From: CAYZDV01 sp964477275
Lineage (GTDB): Bacteria > Acidobacteriota > Aminicenantia > Aminicenantales > Aminicenantaceae
NCBI GenBank assembly: GCA_964477275.1
Contig: CAYZDV010000023.1
Coordinates: 1-21,186 of the forward strand
DNA: 21,186 bases
Reading direction: 5' to 3'
The notes under the pieces are model-generated. The model worked only from the letters and a program-made list of their open reading frames with translations, was not told where the DNA came from and did no database searches. The translations under genes were made by a program, and so were the position numbers. This document shows positions 14,703 through 21,186 of the stretch, piece after piece. Numbering within the stretch: the first letter of the stretch is position 1; every line of letters begins with the position of its first letter.

Positions 14703-15437
14703 TCAGCCGCTCCTGAGGATTTCGCGGTAGTGGATAAGCTCTGCCTTTGAGGCCAGTTCCTTGAGCATGCTCATCACATAGGAGAAAGCCCGGTGATTAT
14801 GCATATGTTGAGGGTGGAGGACTATCCTTGTCAACGGCTGAAAAGGGACCACGGTGTTCTTCATCAGGGCATTTCCGATCATGGCGAGGGACTCCAAAAA
14901 AGGAGCGACGCCCATGAACCCGAACGCGGGCGAAAAGATTTTCCTGGACCTGCGGCAATCGTGAAACCAGAGAAGGCTGGTATAATATGCGAAACCGCTG
15001 TCCCTGACCGCCCGGGTGGCGGAGCGGCTCTGCCTCCAGGCGGGAGCGGTAAATCCGATGCACTCGATTCCGGCGGCCTGAAAAATCTTTTTTCCGGCAA
15101 TGATGGCTCTTCTGGCTCCTTCGTAGCTCATCCGGAAAAACTCAGCCGGGCGGGAGAGGCGGCCTTGTTTTTTCGGGGTTCTGGATTCGGCCTTCTGTTC
15201 AGTTCTCCGCTGGTGTTCATAGCCGTGATGGATGATTTCCTGGCCGCTTTTTCTCTCTTTTTCCAGCCAGGCCATGAACGATGGTGCATCCAGAATGGGA
15301 TACTTACCCTGGAAGCTGGGGATCACTTTCAGGCATCTCTTCTGGATTCCGGCCCTGTTTAGGGCATCGGAAATCTCTTTGAGCTCAGAGAGGAAAGGCG
15401 GACAGACATCGTGGACGGCCACCACCAGTTTTTTCAT
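14703..15437 (-). CDS. DUF2334 polysaccharide-deacetylase-fold protein
   Basis: 244 residues. The N-terminal strand KLVVAVHDVCPP carries the metal/catalytic HD pair (His9, Asp10). IIHHGYEHQ (~69-76) gives the H-x3-H-type metal ligands, and IVLHPQHMHNH near residue 210 is the C-terminal histidine motif. These are hallmarks of DUF2334, a branch of carbohydrate esterase 4-like NodB-fold proteins thought to remove acyl groups from sugars. It overlaps the GNAT gene by ATGA, so translation is probably coupled. An acetyltransferase next to a predicted deacetylase suggests cycling or trimming of N-acyl groups on an envelope sugar. Confidence 0.82.
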   Translation of the reverse strand: MKKLVVAVHDVCPPFLSELKEISDALNRAGIQKRCLKVIPSFQGKYPILDAPSFMAWLEKERKSGQEIIHHGYEHQRRTEQKAESRTPKKQGRLSRPAEFFRMSYEGARRAIIAGKKIFQAAGIECIGFTAPAWRQSRSATRAVRDSGFAYYTSLLWFHDCRRSRKIFSPAFGFMGVAPFLESLAMIGNALMKNTVVPFQPLTRIVLHPQHMHNHRAFSYVMSMLKELASKAELIHYREILRSG

Positions 15438-16126
15438 TGTTTTTTGAGGTTCAGCACTCTGGGAATATCCACCACAACGGTCATCAGATAAGCGTTGCCC
15501 GCGGTTTCGCCCCAGATTGAGGTTGGCTTCTTATCGTAGATCAACAATCCGTCACGCATATAGAGATCCATACTCTGGCGCCTTTCGACAAAGGTCAGCT
15601 CTCCATAGGCTTTTGTGATTCCCCGTTTGAGGAAGTGATGGAAGAGAGCTTCGAACAGGGAGCGGCCGATCCCGTAATGCCGGTAGCCATCTTTGATGTT
15701 GATGTGAAGATGGCCGCAGCCCCTCGGTCTTTTTGGCCTTTCTCTGGACCCTCTGGCGATGAGCCGCCACAGAAATCTCCGGCTTCGGGAGCTGTACTGT
15801 CGGGTGAGGCATTTCAGAAGGGCTTTGAGGAAAAGAGGGATGGCGATGAGAAAATAGAAAACAAGAGCATACTGCGTTGGTTTCCGGCATCCCAGCACGT
15901 AACCGATCAGCTCTCCATCAGCTTCGGCGACGAAACAGGAATCGGGTTCATACTTCAGGTAGTAGCGGGTGTTCAGGTCTGCAAACCACTTCCGGTCTTC
16001 GAACAGGCTGTCGATGGGCTCGCCGAGAAAGCCGGTCTCAGCGCACAACGCCCGGACTTTTGGAGCATCGTCAGGAAGACAATTTTTGATGGCGATGAGT
16101 TTGCCCTGGAATTTTCTTCTGTTCAT
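15434..16126 (-). CDS. GNAT-family N-acetyltransferase with an unusual hydrophobic insertion
   Basis: 230 residues. The acetyl-CoA-binding A motif is at ~140-160: HLHINIKDGYRHYGIGRSLF, where R-H-Y-G-I-G matches the R/Q-x-x-G-x-G/A loop. The earlier strands are CFVAEADGELIGYVLG (~64-79). Between these blocks lies ~55 extra residues, including a hydrophobic stretch (~86-105, YALVFYFLIAIPLFLK) followed by an arginine-rich segment (SRSRRFLWRLIARGSRERPK). Most GNAT domains have a tight turn there. It may dock the enzyme on the membrane. It starts 41 bases after the amidohydrolase stop, with a weak ribosome site. Confidence 0.82.
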   Translation of the reverse strand: MNRRKFQGKLIAIKNCLPDDAPKVRALCAETGFLGEPIDSLFEDRKWFADLNTRYYLKYEPDSCFVAEADGELIGYVLGCRKPTQYALVFYFLIAIPLFLKALLKCLTRQYSSRSRRFLWRLIARGSRERPKRPRGCGHLHINIKDGYRHYGIGRSLFEALFHHFLKRGITKAYGELTFVERRQSMDLYMRDGLLIYDKKPTSIWGETAGNAYLMTVVVDIPRVLNLKKQ

Positions 16127-16167
16127 CGAGGTTCTGGAAATTTTTCAAACCGCTTTGTCGTTCCCGG

Positions 16168-17046
16168 TTACAATCTCAAAATCCGGGCCGCGTTCTCGTA
16201 AAGAATCTTTTTCACAGACTCTTCTCCAATGGGGAGTTCTGTTATCGCCCGGATGTTGCTGTCCATGGATCTGATCCCCGGCCAGTCCGACCCATAGACA
16301 AACTTATCGATGTTTTTTTCCAGGTCCGGGAAATAGGCGAGCAGATTTTGAGGCGGCAGCCCTGAAACCTCCAGATAGAGGTTTGGATGGAGCCGGGAGA
16401 GAAAAAACGCCTTTTCATACCAGAAGCCTCTTCCGCTGTGGGCCATGAGGAGACGGAGCTCCGGAAAGTCTGCGGCTACCTCATCGAGGTGAATGGGGTC
16501 TGCGTATTTTATTTTAGAGCCCTTGAAGATGGAAGAGCCGGTGTGAACAAGGACGGGAATCTGGCATTCTTCGGCAAGAGCATAGAGGGGATAGAGCCTG
16601 GTTTCGTTAGGGAAGAAATGGTTGTAGGAGGGATAGAGCTTCAGCCCTCTGGCGCCCGTCTCGATGGATTTCTTGAACTCCCGGGGCGGATGAGTGGCCA
16701 GGTGAGGATTGATGGTGCAAAAAGGGATAAAGAGCTCGTTTCCCCTGCAGAAATCAAGCACATATTCGTTGGGGACAACTCCGGTCGTGATGGGGCTGAT
16801 TTCTGGAAGAATCACGGCCTTTTCGATGTGATGGCTCTTGAGATAGGCGGCGAATTTTTCCGGATCGATCATCTCCGGGTAGCGGTCATAATATTCTGAT
16901 TGAACAGACCTCTGATAGTCGTGCACCCATTCATGCCAGTGTTCTTTGAGCCCGATGTGGATGTGGAAGTCAATGACTTTGATCGGAGTTGATTTTTGAA
17001 TCCTCGGTTTAAAAGATAAGGGTTCCGGTGTCCTTTGCAGGCTCAT
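16168..17046 (-). CDS. Amidohydrolase-2 family metal-dependent hydrolase
   Basis: 292 residues of a TIM-barrel amidohydrolase (PF04909 type). IDFHIH (His28, His30) is the strand-1 metal site, LVHTG (His168) the next ligand, LLMAHSGRG (His203) the strand-6 histidine, and VYGSDWPG (Asp254) the strand-8 catalytic aspartate. GARGLKLYPSY lies at strand 4 without a carboxylated lysine requirement. Members hydrolyse or decarboxylate small ring or carboxylate compounds; the substrate is unknown. There is no signal peptide. It starts 5 bases after the small membrane protein's stop, so it is in the same transcript. Confidence 0.86.
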   Translation of the reverse strand: MSLQRTPEPLSFKPRIQKSTPIKVIDFHIHIGLKEHWHEWVHDYQRSVQSEYYDRYPEMIDPEKFAAYLKSHHIEKAVILPEISPITTGVVPNEYVLDFCRGNELFIPFCTINPHLATHPPREFKKSIETGARGLKLYPSYNHFFPNETRLYPLYALAEECQIPVLVHTGSSIFKGSKIKYADPIHLDEVAADFPELRLLMAHSGRGFWYEKAFFLSRLHPNLYLEVSGLPPQNLLAYFPDLEKNIDKFVYGSDWPGIRSMDSNIRAITELPIGEESVKKILYENAARILRL

Positions 17047-17051
17047 CAGGG

Positions 17052-17336
17052 TTATCCCTGTCTTTCCTCCGATTCAACGTTGGATTTCTTTTTTTCCTTG
17101 TTTTCTCGGAGCTCTTTCTCAAGTTCCTCGATTCTTCTGGAGAGAGCTTCTTTTTCTCCTTTTTTCATCCTTCCCAGGATCCTCACCAGGACGCAAGCCA
17201 TGCAGATGAGGACGAGGACATTGATGAGAGAAGCGGTCATGAAGGGAAAGTGGATTTGCATCAGGAACAGGATTCCCACCTGGGTCAGATAGGCCAGGAT
17301 GGAGAGGAAGACGAGAATGAAAATCCAGAACACCAT
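17052..17336 (-). CDS. Small membrane protein with C-terminal coiled coil
   Basis: 94 residues from the ATG at 17336. There are two hydrophobic spans (MVFWIFILVFLSILAYL and a second around SLINVLVLICMACVLVRIL), then a charged helical tail rich in E/K/R (GEKEALSRRIEELEKELREN) with a heptad-like leucine/isoleucine pattern. No family is recognised. A longer frame reaches back to 17486, but that start lies upstream of the promoter at 17403-17431 and crosses it, so it is rejected. First gene of the five-gene unit; perhaps an anchor or assembly partner. Confidence 0.7.
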   Translation of the reverse strand: MVFWIFILVFLSILAYLTQVGILFLMQIHFPFMTASLINVLVLICMACVLVRILGRMKKGEKEALSRRIEELEKELRENKEKKKSNVESEERQG

Positions 17337-17402
17337 TATCTGCTCTCTGAGGCGGCAAGAAAAAAAGGCTTCTGTGAATGATTTGCCAATTTCCCGATTG
17401 AG

Positions 17403-17431
17403 GTTATAACAAAGGAGGGGCGTGAAGTCAA
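17403..17431 (-). promoter_or_regulatory. Sigma-70-type promoter of the five-gene minus-strand operon
   Basis: On the minus strand: TTGACT (17431-17426), a 17-base spacer, and TATAAC (17408-17403). The predicted transcript start is near 17396, giving a ~60-base leader to 17336. Confidence 0.65.
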
Positions 17432-17445
17432 GGATGGGAAAAGGG

Positions 17446-17475
17446 TTGCTTCCTTGTTTTTGTTCACTGTACAAT
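17446..17475 (+). promoter_or_regulatory. Sigma-70-type promoter of the 781-residue gene
   Basis: TTGCTT (17446-17451), an 18-base spacer and TACAAT (17470-17475). The leader would be ~25 bases and contains a strong GAGGAGG ribosome site before the ATG at 17507. The -35 boxes of this and the opposite promoter are only 14 bases apart, so one regulator could serve both. Confidence 0.5.
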
Positions 17476-17506
17476 TCCCTTTTCAACTCCAGAGGAGGAG
17501 GTTACG

Positions 17507-19852
17507 ATGAAGGTCCGAGATGTTCTCCAGGCCATCCGCCAGGTCCGGATTCCAGAAAAGGGATATCCCGTTGAACAAACGGCGGCAGAAGAGCTTCTCT
17601 CTTGGCTGCGCAGCTCTCTGCCCGTGGAGCCTGTCCGGCCTTCGGGCATGAAATCAGAGGAGGGAGTTGTTTATCTTGCGGTTGCCACCGACAGGATAAA
17701 GAGGTCTTTGCTCAAACAGGGGATGAGCCTTCCTGACCGAGGAGAATGGGTCTTTTATGATCTGGACGGAAACAGATGCCTCTGGCTGCTGAGTTCGAGT
17801 CCCTGTTTTCTCTTTGCCGGCTTGTGCTACCTCCTCGAAGAGTTAGGCGGAATCGAAGCCTCCCGCTGCCGGCAGCTGCGGCGGGAGATGAGTTTTGAGG
17901 TGGAGAAGTCCACCTTTGACATTTTTTTGACCCAGTATGCCAGGCTTATCCGGAACTTCAAAAAGGAAAGATACATCCGGGAGTATGCCCGTCTCGGTTT
18001 CACCCACATCGAGGTCAACGGGCTGGCCGCGGCCTTCCCGGCCGAGGAGGGTGTTTCCGGGGAATTCTACCCTGATTTTTACACCTACTGTCCTGCTGTC
18101 GACCAGTTCGTTTCCAGCCGCCTGAATCAGGGGATTTATCCGCTGGAATACCTGAAGGACAACCTCGCTGTTCTCAAGGAGAACGCCCGGCTTGCCCTTC
18201 GCTACGGGCTGGTGCCCGGGCTGCTCTGCTTTGAGCCGCGTTCGGTTCCAGAGGCTCTGTTCGCAAAATATCCGACTTTGAGAGGGGCCAGAGTCGATCA
18301 TCCTTTTCGCAGCTTCAAGCCCCGCTTTAATCTTTCCGTCGTCCATCCCGTTGTACAGAAGCATTACACCGAGCTCATCACCAGGCTGCTGATGGAAGTC
18401 CCGGAGCTGGAGTTTCTGACCATCTGGAGCAACGACAGCGGGGCTGGCTTCGAGCACACCAAATCCCTTTATGTGGGAAGAAACGGAGGCGCCTACCTGA
18501 TTCGCGAGTGGAAGGACGATGAGGAAATCGCCAGGGTCGCTGCTGACAATATCATCCAGTTTTTCCGGCTGCTCCGCGATGCGGCCTCGCAATTCAACCC
18601 TCGGTTCAGGGTCATTACGCGTCTGGAGTCCTTCTATGGAGAGAGGCCGCACCTTTGGCCCCGGCTGGCCAACCGCATCGATGTCGAAGTCAACTCTCTC
18701 CTGACAAGGGGATGGGAGACACACTATCTCCATCCGAGGTATAAAGACGTCAAGGTGCTGGGTTCGGCCTATCACCACAGGCTGGCGGAACAAGAAAAGG
18801 AACCGATGGAAGAGCTCCGTTCGCGGCGAAGCCAGAGTTTCTTCTATCATTCCCTCGCTGCTCATACCAATCACGAACCGCTGCTGGGGATCCCATTCCC
18901 CTGGCTGACCTATGAGAAGCTTCGTTCGTTGCGCCGGCTTGGTGTTCGGACCCTGGCTCATGTCGGAGGCATCCAGCCTCCGGATAAGGTTCCTTTCGCC
19001 GTGAATCAGGAAGTTTTCCGGGAATTCCAGTTCAATCCCAGGATGAACATCCAGCAGACAGTCTTCCGGATTGCCTCCCGGTATGCGGGGGAAGAGTATG
19101 CCGATAACCTGGTCGAGGGCTGGCGACTGGTCGAGGAGGCTATCCGGGCCTTCATGCCGATCCCTCTCTATTCCCATTACGGGACTGTCTGGCAGCGGCT
19201 TCTGGTTCGTCCCCTGGTCCCTCATATCGACCGCATCCCGGAACAGGAACGCTCCTATTATGAACAGTTCATGTGCTCCTCCATCCATAATCCCAACCGG
19301 GTCGACCTGGCCAGAGATGTTCTTTTTGAGCTGGTTTCCAAGGACTATGCCCGGAAAGCCTTCATCAGGATTGATGCCAACGTCTGGGAACCTCTCCAGG
19401 CGGCCGTCCTCTCCTTCGGTCAGAATTTGGAGGCAGCCCGTGCGGCTGGAGATCGAACAGCCTTCAGGGTCTTTGAGGACCAGTATTACAGGACAAGGGC
19501 CCTGCGCTGTTTGTATGAGACGTTGCGGAATACCGCTGTATGGGTTTACGCCGTCCACGAGTATATGGAAACCACGGACCGCCGCCTCCGGAATCGCTGC
19601 CGGAAACTCCTCAATGAAATGTGCCGGAGAGAGGTTCTCAACTGCCGGGAACTTATCCAGATCTGGAAAGACGCGGCCATCGAATGGATGATCATTTCGG
19701 GAGGTGAGGAGACTCCTTTTGTCCACGCCGGGAATTTCGGGAAACTCCTGGAGAAGAAAATCGCCTTGATGGAAGAGCATATGGATGACGAGCCCTACAT
19801 CGACCCGGATTACATGTTCCGCGTCGCCCACGACCCTTACGCTGATTCATGA
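17507..19852 (+). CDS. Large glycoside-hydrolase-like protein (GH20/GH67-type architecture)
   Basis: 781 residues with no signal peptide. Residues ~20-118 resemble the small alpha/beta domain in front of GH20/GH67/GH84 barrels: VVYLAVATDR, then FYDLDGNRCLWLLSSS, then FLFAGLCYLLEELGG. A TIM-barrel-like region follows: IREYARLGFTHIEVNGL, YFL-type loops, LRYGLVPGLLCFEP, then LEFLTIWSNDSGAGFEH (~302-317), with candidate acidic catalytic residues in WSNDSG. RFRVITRLESFYGERPHLW and a long helical C-terminus (~540-781) complete it. The family is not one I can name firmly. A glycosidase acting on an amino- or acidic sugar is the best inference, partly from neighbouring sugar genes. It uses a strong ribosome site and its own promoter. 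Confidence 0.65.
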   Translation: MKVRDVLQAIRQVRIPEKGYPVEQTAAEELLSWLRSSLPVEPVRPSGMKSEEGVVYLAVATDRIKRSLLKQGMSLPDRGEWVFYDLDGNRCLWLLSSSPCFLFAGLCYLLEELGGIEASRCRQLRREMSFEVEKSTFDIFLTQYARLIRNFKKERYIREYARLGFTHIEVNGLAAAFPAEEGVSGEFYPDFYTYCPAVDQFVSSRLNQGIYPLEYLKDNLAVLKENARLALRYGLVPGLLCFEPRSVPEALFAKYPTLRGARVDHPFRSFKPRFNLSVVHPVVQKHYTELITRLLMEVPELEFLTIWSNDSGAGFEHTKSLYVGRNGGAYLIREWKDDEEIARVAADNIIQFFRLLRDAASQFNPRFRVITRLESFYGERPHLWPRLANRIDVEVNSLLTRGWETHYLHPRYKDVKVLGSAYHHRLAEQEKEPMEELRSRRSQSFFYHSLAAHTNHEPLLGIPFPWLTYEKLRSLRRLGVRTLAHVGGIQPPDKVPFAVNQEVFREFQFNPRMNIQQTVFRIASRYAGEEYADNLVEGWRLVEEAIRAFMPIPLYSHYGTVWQRLLVRPLVPHIDRIPEQERSYYEQFMCSSIHNPNRVDLARDVLFELVSKDYARKAFIRIDANVWEPLQAAVLSFGQNLEAARAAGDRTAFRVFEDQYYRTRALRCLYETLRNTAVWVYAVHEYMETTDRRLRNRCRKLLNEMCRREVLNCRELIQIWKDAAIEWMIISGGEETPFVHAGNFGKLLEKKIALMEEHMDDEPYIDPDYMFRVAHDPYADS

Positions 19853-19873
19853 TAAAACGGGAACGAGAATACC

Positions 19874-20133
19874 GGTGTTATAGGAGGGTAACGTCAAAGT
19901 CCCCTTTTTGTCATTCCTGCGCGGGCTTGTGCCCAGGAAGGCTGGGCCCGGTGTCTGTGCAGGCATGTATAAGAATCGTCATTCCTGCGAAGCCTGTCCC
20001 TGCGTAGGCAGGGAGCAGGAATCCAGAAATATTAACTAGCCTGGATTCCCACTTGCGTGGGAATGACAGGAAAGGTGCCGACGAAGGGGGGCATGTTATT
20101 TTATGGACTTTGACGCAGCCCTGGGTGTTATAG
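19874..20133. repeat. Compound palindromic (MITE-like) element with flanking 10-bp direct repeats
   Basis: A perfect direct repeat GGTGTTATAG (19874-19883 and 20124-20133) flanks ~240 bases. Just inside are imperfect terminal inverted repeats of 18 bases with three mismatches (19885-19902; reverse complement ending at 20122) that share CGTCAAAGTCC. Nested within is a GTCATTCC...GGAATGAC palindrome (19978-20067) with a ~50-base core nearly identical to the element at 4051-4155, plus a second related left half beginning near 19910. No coding sequence. The direct repeats look like a target-site duplication. This fills most of the 331-base gap between the neighbouring genes. Confidence 0.65.
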
Positions 20134-20142
20134 AATCCCGTC

Positions 20143-20171
20143 TTGAATAAAACATTCAGGTCATATACTAT
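20143..20171 (+). promoter_or_regulatory. Promoter of DHH phosphoesterase gene, probably leaderless
   Basis: TTGAAT (20143-20148), a 17-base spacer and TACTAT (20166-20171). The predicted start (~20178) is about 6 bases before the ATG at 20184, and there is no ribosome site between. Confidence 0.55.
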
Positions 20172-20183
20172 GGTTGGTTCGAT

Positions 20184-21186
20184 ATGAATGAATTATTCAA
20201 TGTGTTGAAAAAGGATAAGCCGACCTCCGTCGTCGTCCATAACCATCCGGACCCTGATGCCCTGGCCTCTGCGGCCGGAATCCGCTTCATCCTCAGGAAT
20301 CAGGGTTACAAAGACGTCCGGATCTCGTATGACGGGCTGGTCGGCCGGGCAGAGAATCAGGAGATTCTGAAAATCCTGAACGTTTCTCTCTATCTCACAG
20401 TGAACATCTCCTCACCAGAGGAGCGTCAGCATATCTTTGTCGACTGCCAGCCCTTGACGGGAAACGTGACGTTCCCTGAGGGAATCCTGCCCGTTGCCGT
20501 CATCGACCACCATCCGCTGAAAAAGAGCACGCTGCAGGTCCCTTTCCATGATGTTCGGCCCGAGTACGGAGCCTGTGCGACCATCGTTTATGAGTACCTC
20601 GCCTCTTTAAAGATGGACCTCCCTATCAACATCACCACTGGCCTCTGCTATGCCATCAGCAGCGAAACCCAGAGCCTCGGAAGGGAGGGAAGCCCTGCCG
20701 ATAAAAAGGTTTATCTGGAGCTCTTGAGCCGATCCAGCTTCAGCCAGCTGTCCAGAGCCCAGTATCCAAAGCTGCCCAGGGAATTTATCGCCAACCTCTC
20801 CCGGGCGCTGCTCAACACATTCTACTACAGGAACCTGGTCGGAGTGGTTCTGGAAGAGCTGCCCTATCCCGATTTTGTGGCCCAGATGGCCGATTTTCTG
20901 TTGCGGATACGGAATATGACATGGTCAGTTTGCCTGGGATCCTACAAGAACGTCCTTTATGTCTCCCTGCGGACCAGCAGCACGCAGGCAGATGCCTCAA
21001 AGGTCATCCAGAAGATCATCCCTAAGCACGGGGACGGAGGGGGCCATGAGATGATCGCCGGCGGCCAGGTGAAAATCGATAAAAGTGATCTCTATAAACT
21101 GAGGGCTATCAAGAACGACATCATCATCAAAATGATCCGCCTCCTGCACGGCAAGGACGTGCCCCATCTTTTCAAGCTCGTCAGCA
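20184..21186 (+). CDS. DHH-family phosphoesterase (NrnA-like), 3' end cut by window
   Basis: 334 residues are visible with no stop before the window end. The DHH domain has VVVHNHPDPDALASA (~16-30, motif I), FVDCQP (Asp87, motif II) and VIDHHPL (~107-112, the DHH motif III). A DHHA1 domain follows, with GDGGGHEMIAGGQV (~283-296), the substrate-binding glycine motif. Such enzymes degrade nano-RNA, pAp or cyclic dinucleotide products using Mn ions in the cytoplasm. The stretch after the DHH motif, where family members usually carry T-D-T, reads ISSETQSLGR here, with glutamate in place of aspartate. The ATG at 20184 is chosen because an upstream ATG (20170) meets a stop after five codons. Confidence 0.85.
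   Translation, partial: MNELFNVLKKDKPTSVVVHNHPDPDALASAAGIRFILRNQGYKDVRISYDGLVGRAENQEILKILNVSLYLTVNISSPEERQHIFVDCQPLTGNVTFPEGILPVAVIDHHPLKKSTLQVPFHDVRPEYGACATIVYEYLASLKMDLPINITTGLCYAISSETQSLGREGSPADKKVYLELLSRSSFSQLSRAQYPKLPREFIANLSRALLNTFYYRNLVGVVLEELPYPDFVAQMADFLLRIRNMTWSVCLGSYKNVLYVSLRTSSTQADASKVIQKIIPKHGDGGGHEMIAGGQVKIDKSDLYKLRAIKNDIIIKMIRLLHGKDVPHLFKLVS

Noticed and set aside
17337..17486. Longer N-terminus for the small membrane protein
   Set aside because: That start lies upstream of, and the extension crosses, a good promoter (17403-17431); the extra residues are not protein-like.
17843..19831. 662-codon open frame on the minus strand
   Set aside because: It is antisense to the 781-residue gene, has no domain I recognise, and arises from the GC-biased third positions of that gene.

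Overview
The window reads as chromosomal DNA from a Gram-negative-type, probably anaerobic, saccharolytic bacterium. The evidence is an outer-membrane DUF3943 protein, a GspC-like periplasmic protein, a heptosyltransferase-type GT9 enzyme, NHL-like propellers, glycan-active enzymes, a Gfo/Idh/MocA dehydrogenase and a uroporphyrinogen-decarboxylase-like protein. This mix recalls Acidobacteriota/Aminicenantes-type genomes, but that assignment is an inference from gene style only.

Layout. (1) 1-4800 is a worn region. It holds a propeller protein cut by the window edge, a truncated corrinoid-protein cap domain, an unidentified gene tail, an intact ProX/YbaK-type editing deacylase, a broken sugar isomerase, an intact GspC-like PDZ protein, a short unidentified reading frame, a palindromic repeat, a short-chain dehydrogenase stump and a 2-keto-3-deoxygluconate kinase reduced to its two ends by an internal deletion. 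(2) 4798-7256 holds two envelope glycosyltransferases (GT9 and a GT87-like membrane enzyme). (3) 7475-9040 (minus) is a DUF3943 outer-membrane protein with its own promoter, bracketed by a 22-bp inverted repeat. (4) 9678-13952 is a plus-strand operon of GH38 alpha-mannosidase, Gfo/Idh/MocA oxidoreductase and a UroD-like protein truncated to about half length. (5) 17336-13977 (minus) is a tightly packed five-gene unit of small membrane protein, amidohydrolase, GNAT acetyltransferase, DUF2334 deacetylase-fold protein and GT2 glycosyltransferase. It is read from a good promoter that lies back to back with the promoter of (6), a 781-residue glycosidase-like protein. (7) 19874-20133 is a compound palindromic repeat, followed by a DHH phosphoesterase cut by the window end.

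How the genes may work together. Operon (4) looks like glycan or mannoside breakdown coupled to sugar oxidation. The two ends of the kdgK-like gene, the SDR stump and the isomerase fragment suggest that further sugar-acid catabolism has been lost nearby. The UroD-like and B12-cap fragments may be relics of a corrinoid methyl-transfer function. Operon (5) has the content expected of a small envelope-glycan building or modifying pathway. I found no CRISPR array, tRNA, rRNA, phage or transposase gene. The most unusual features are the number of deletion-scarred genes, the nested palindromic elements, the inverted repeat around the DUF3943 gene, and three reading frames that start 10-12 nt after a -10 box with no Shine-Dalgarno sequence.
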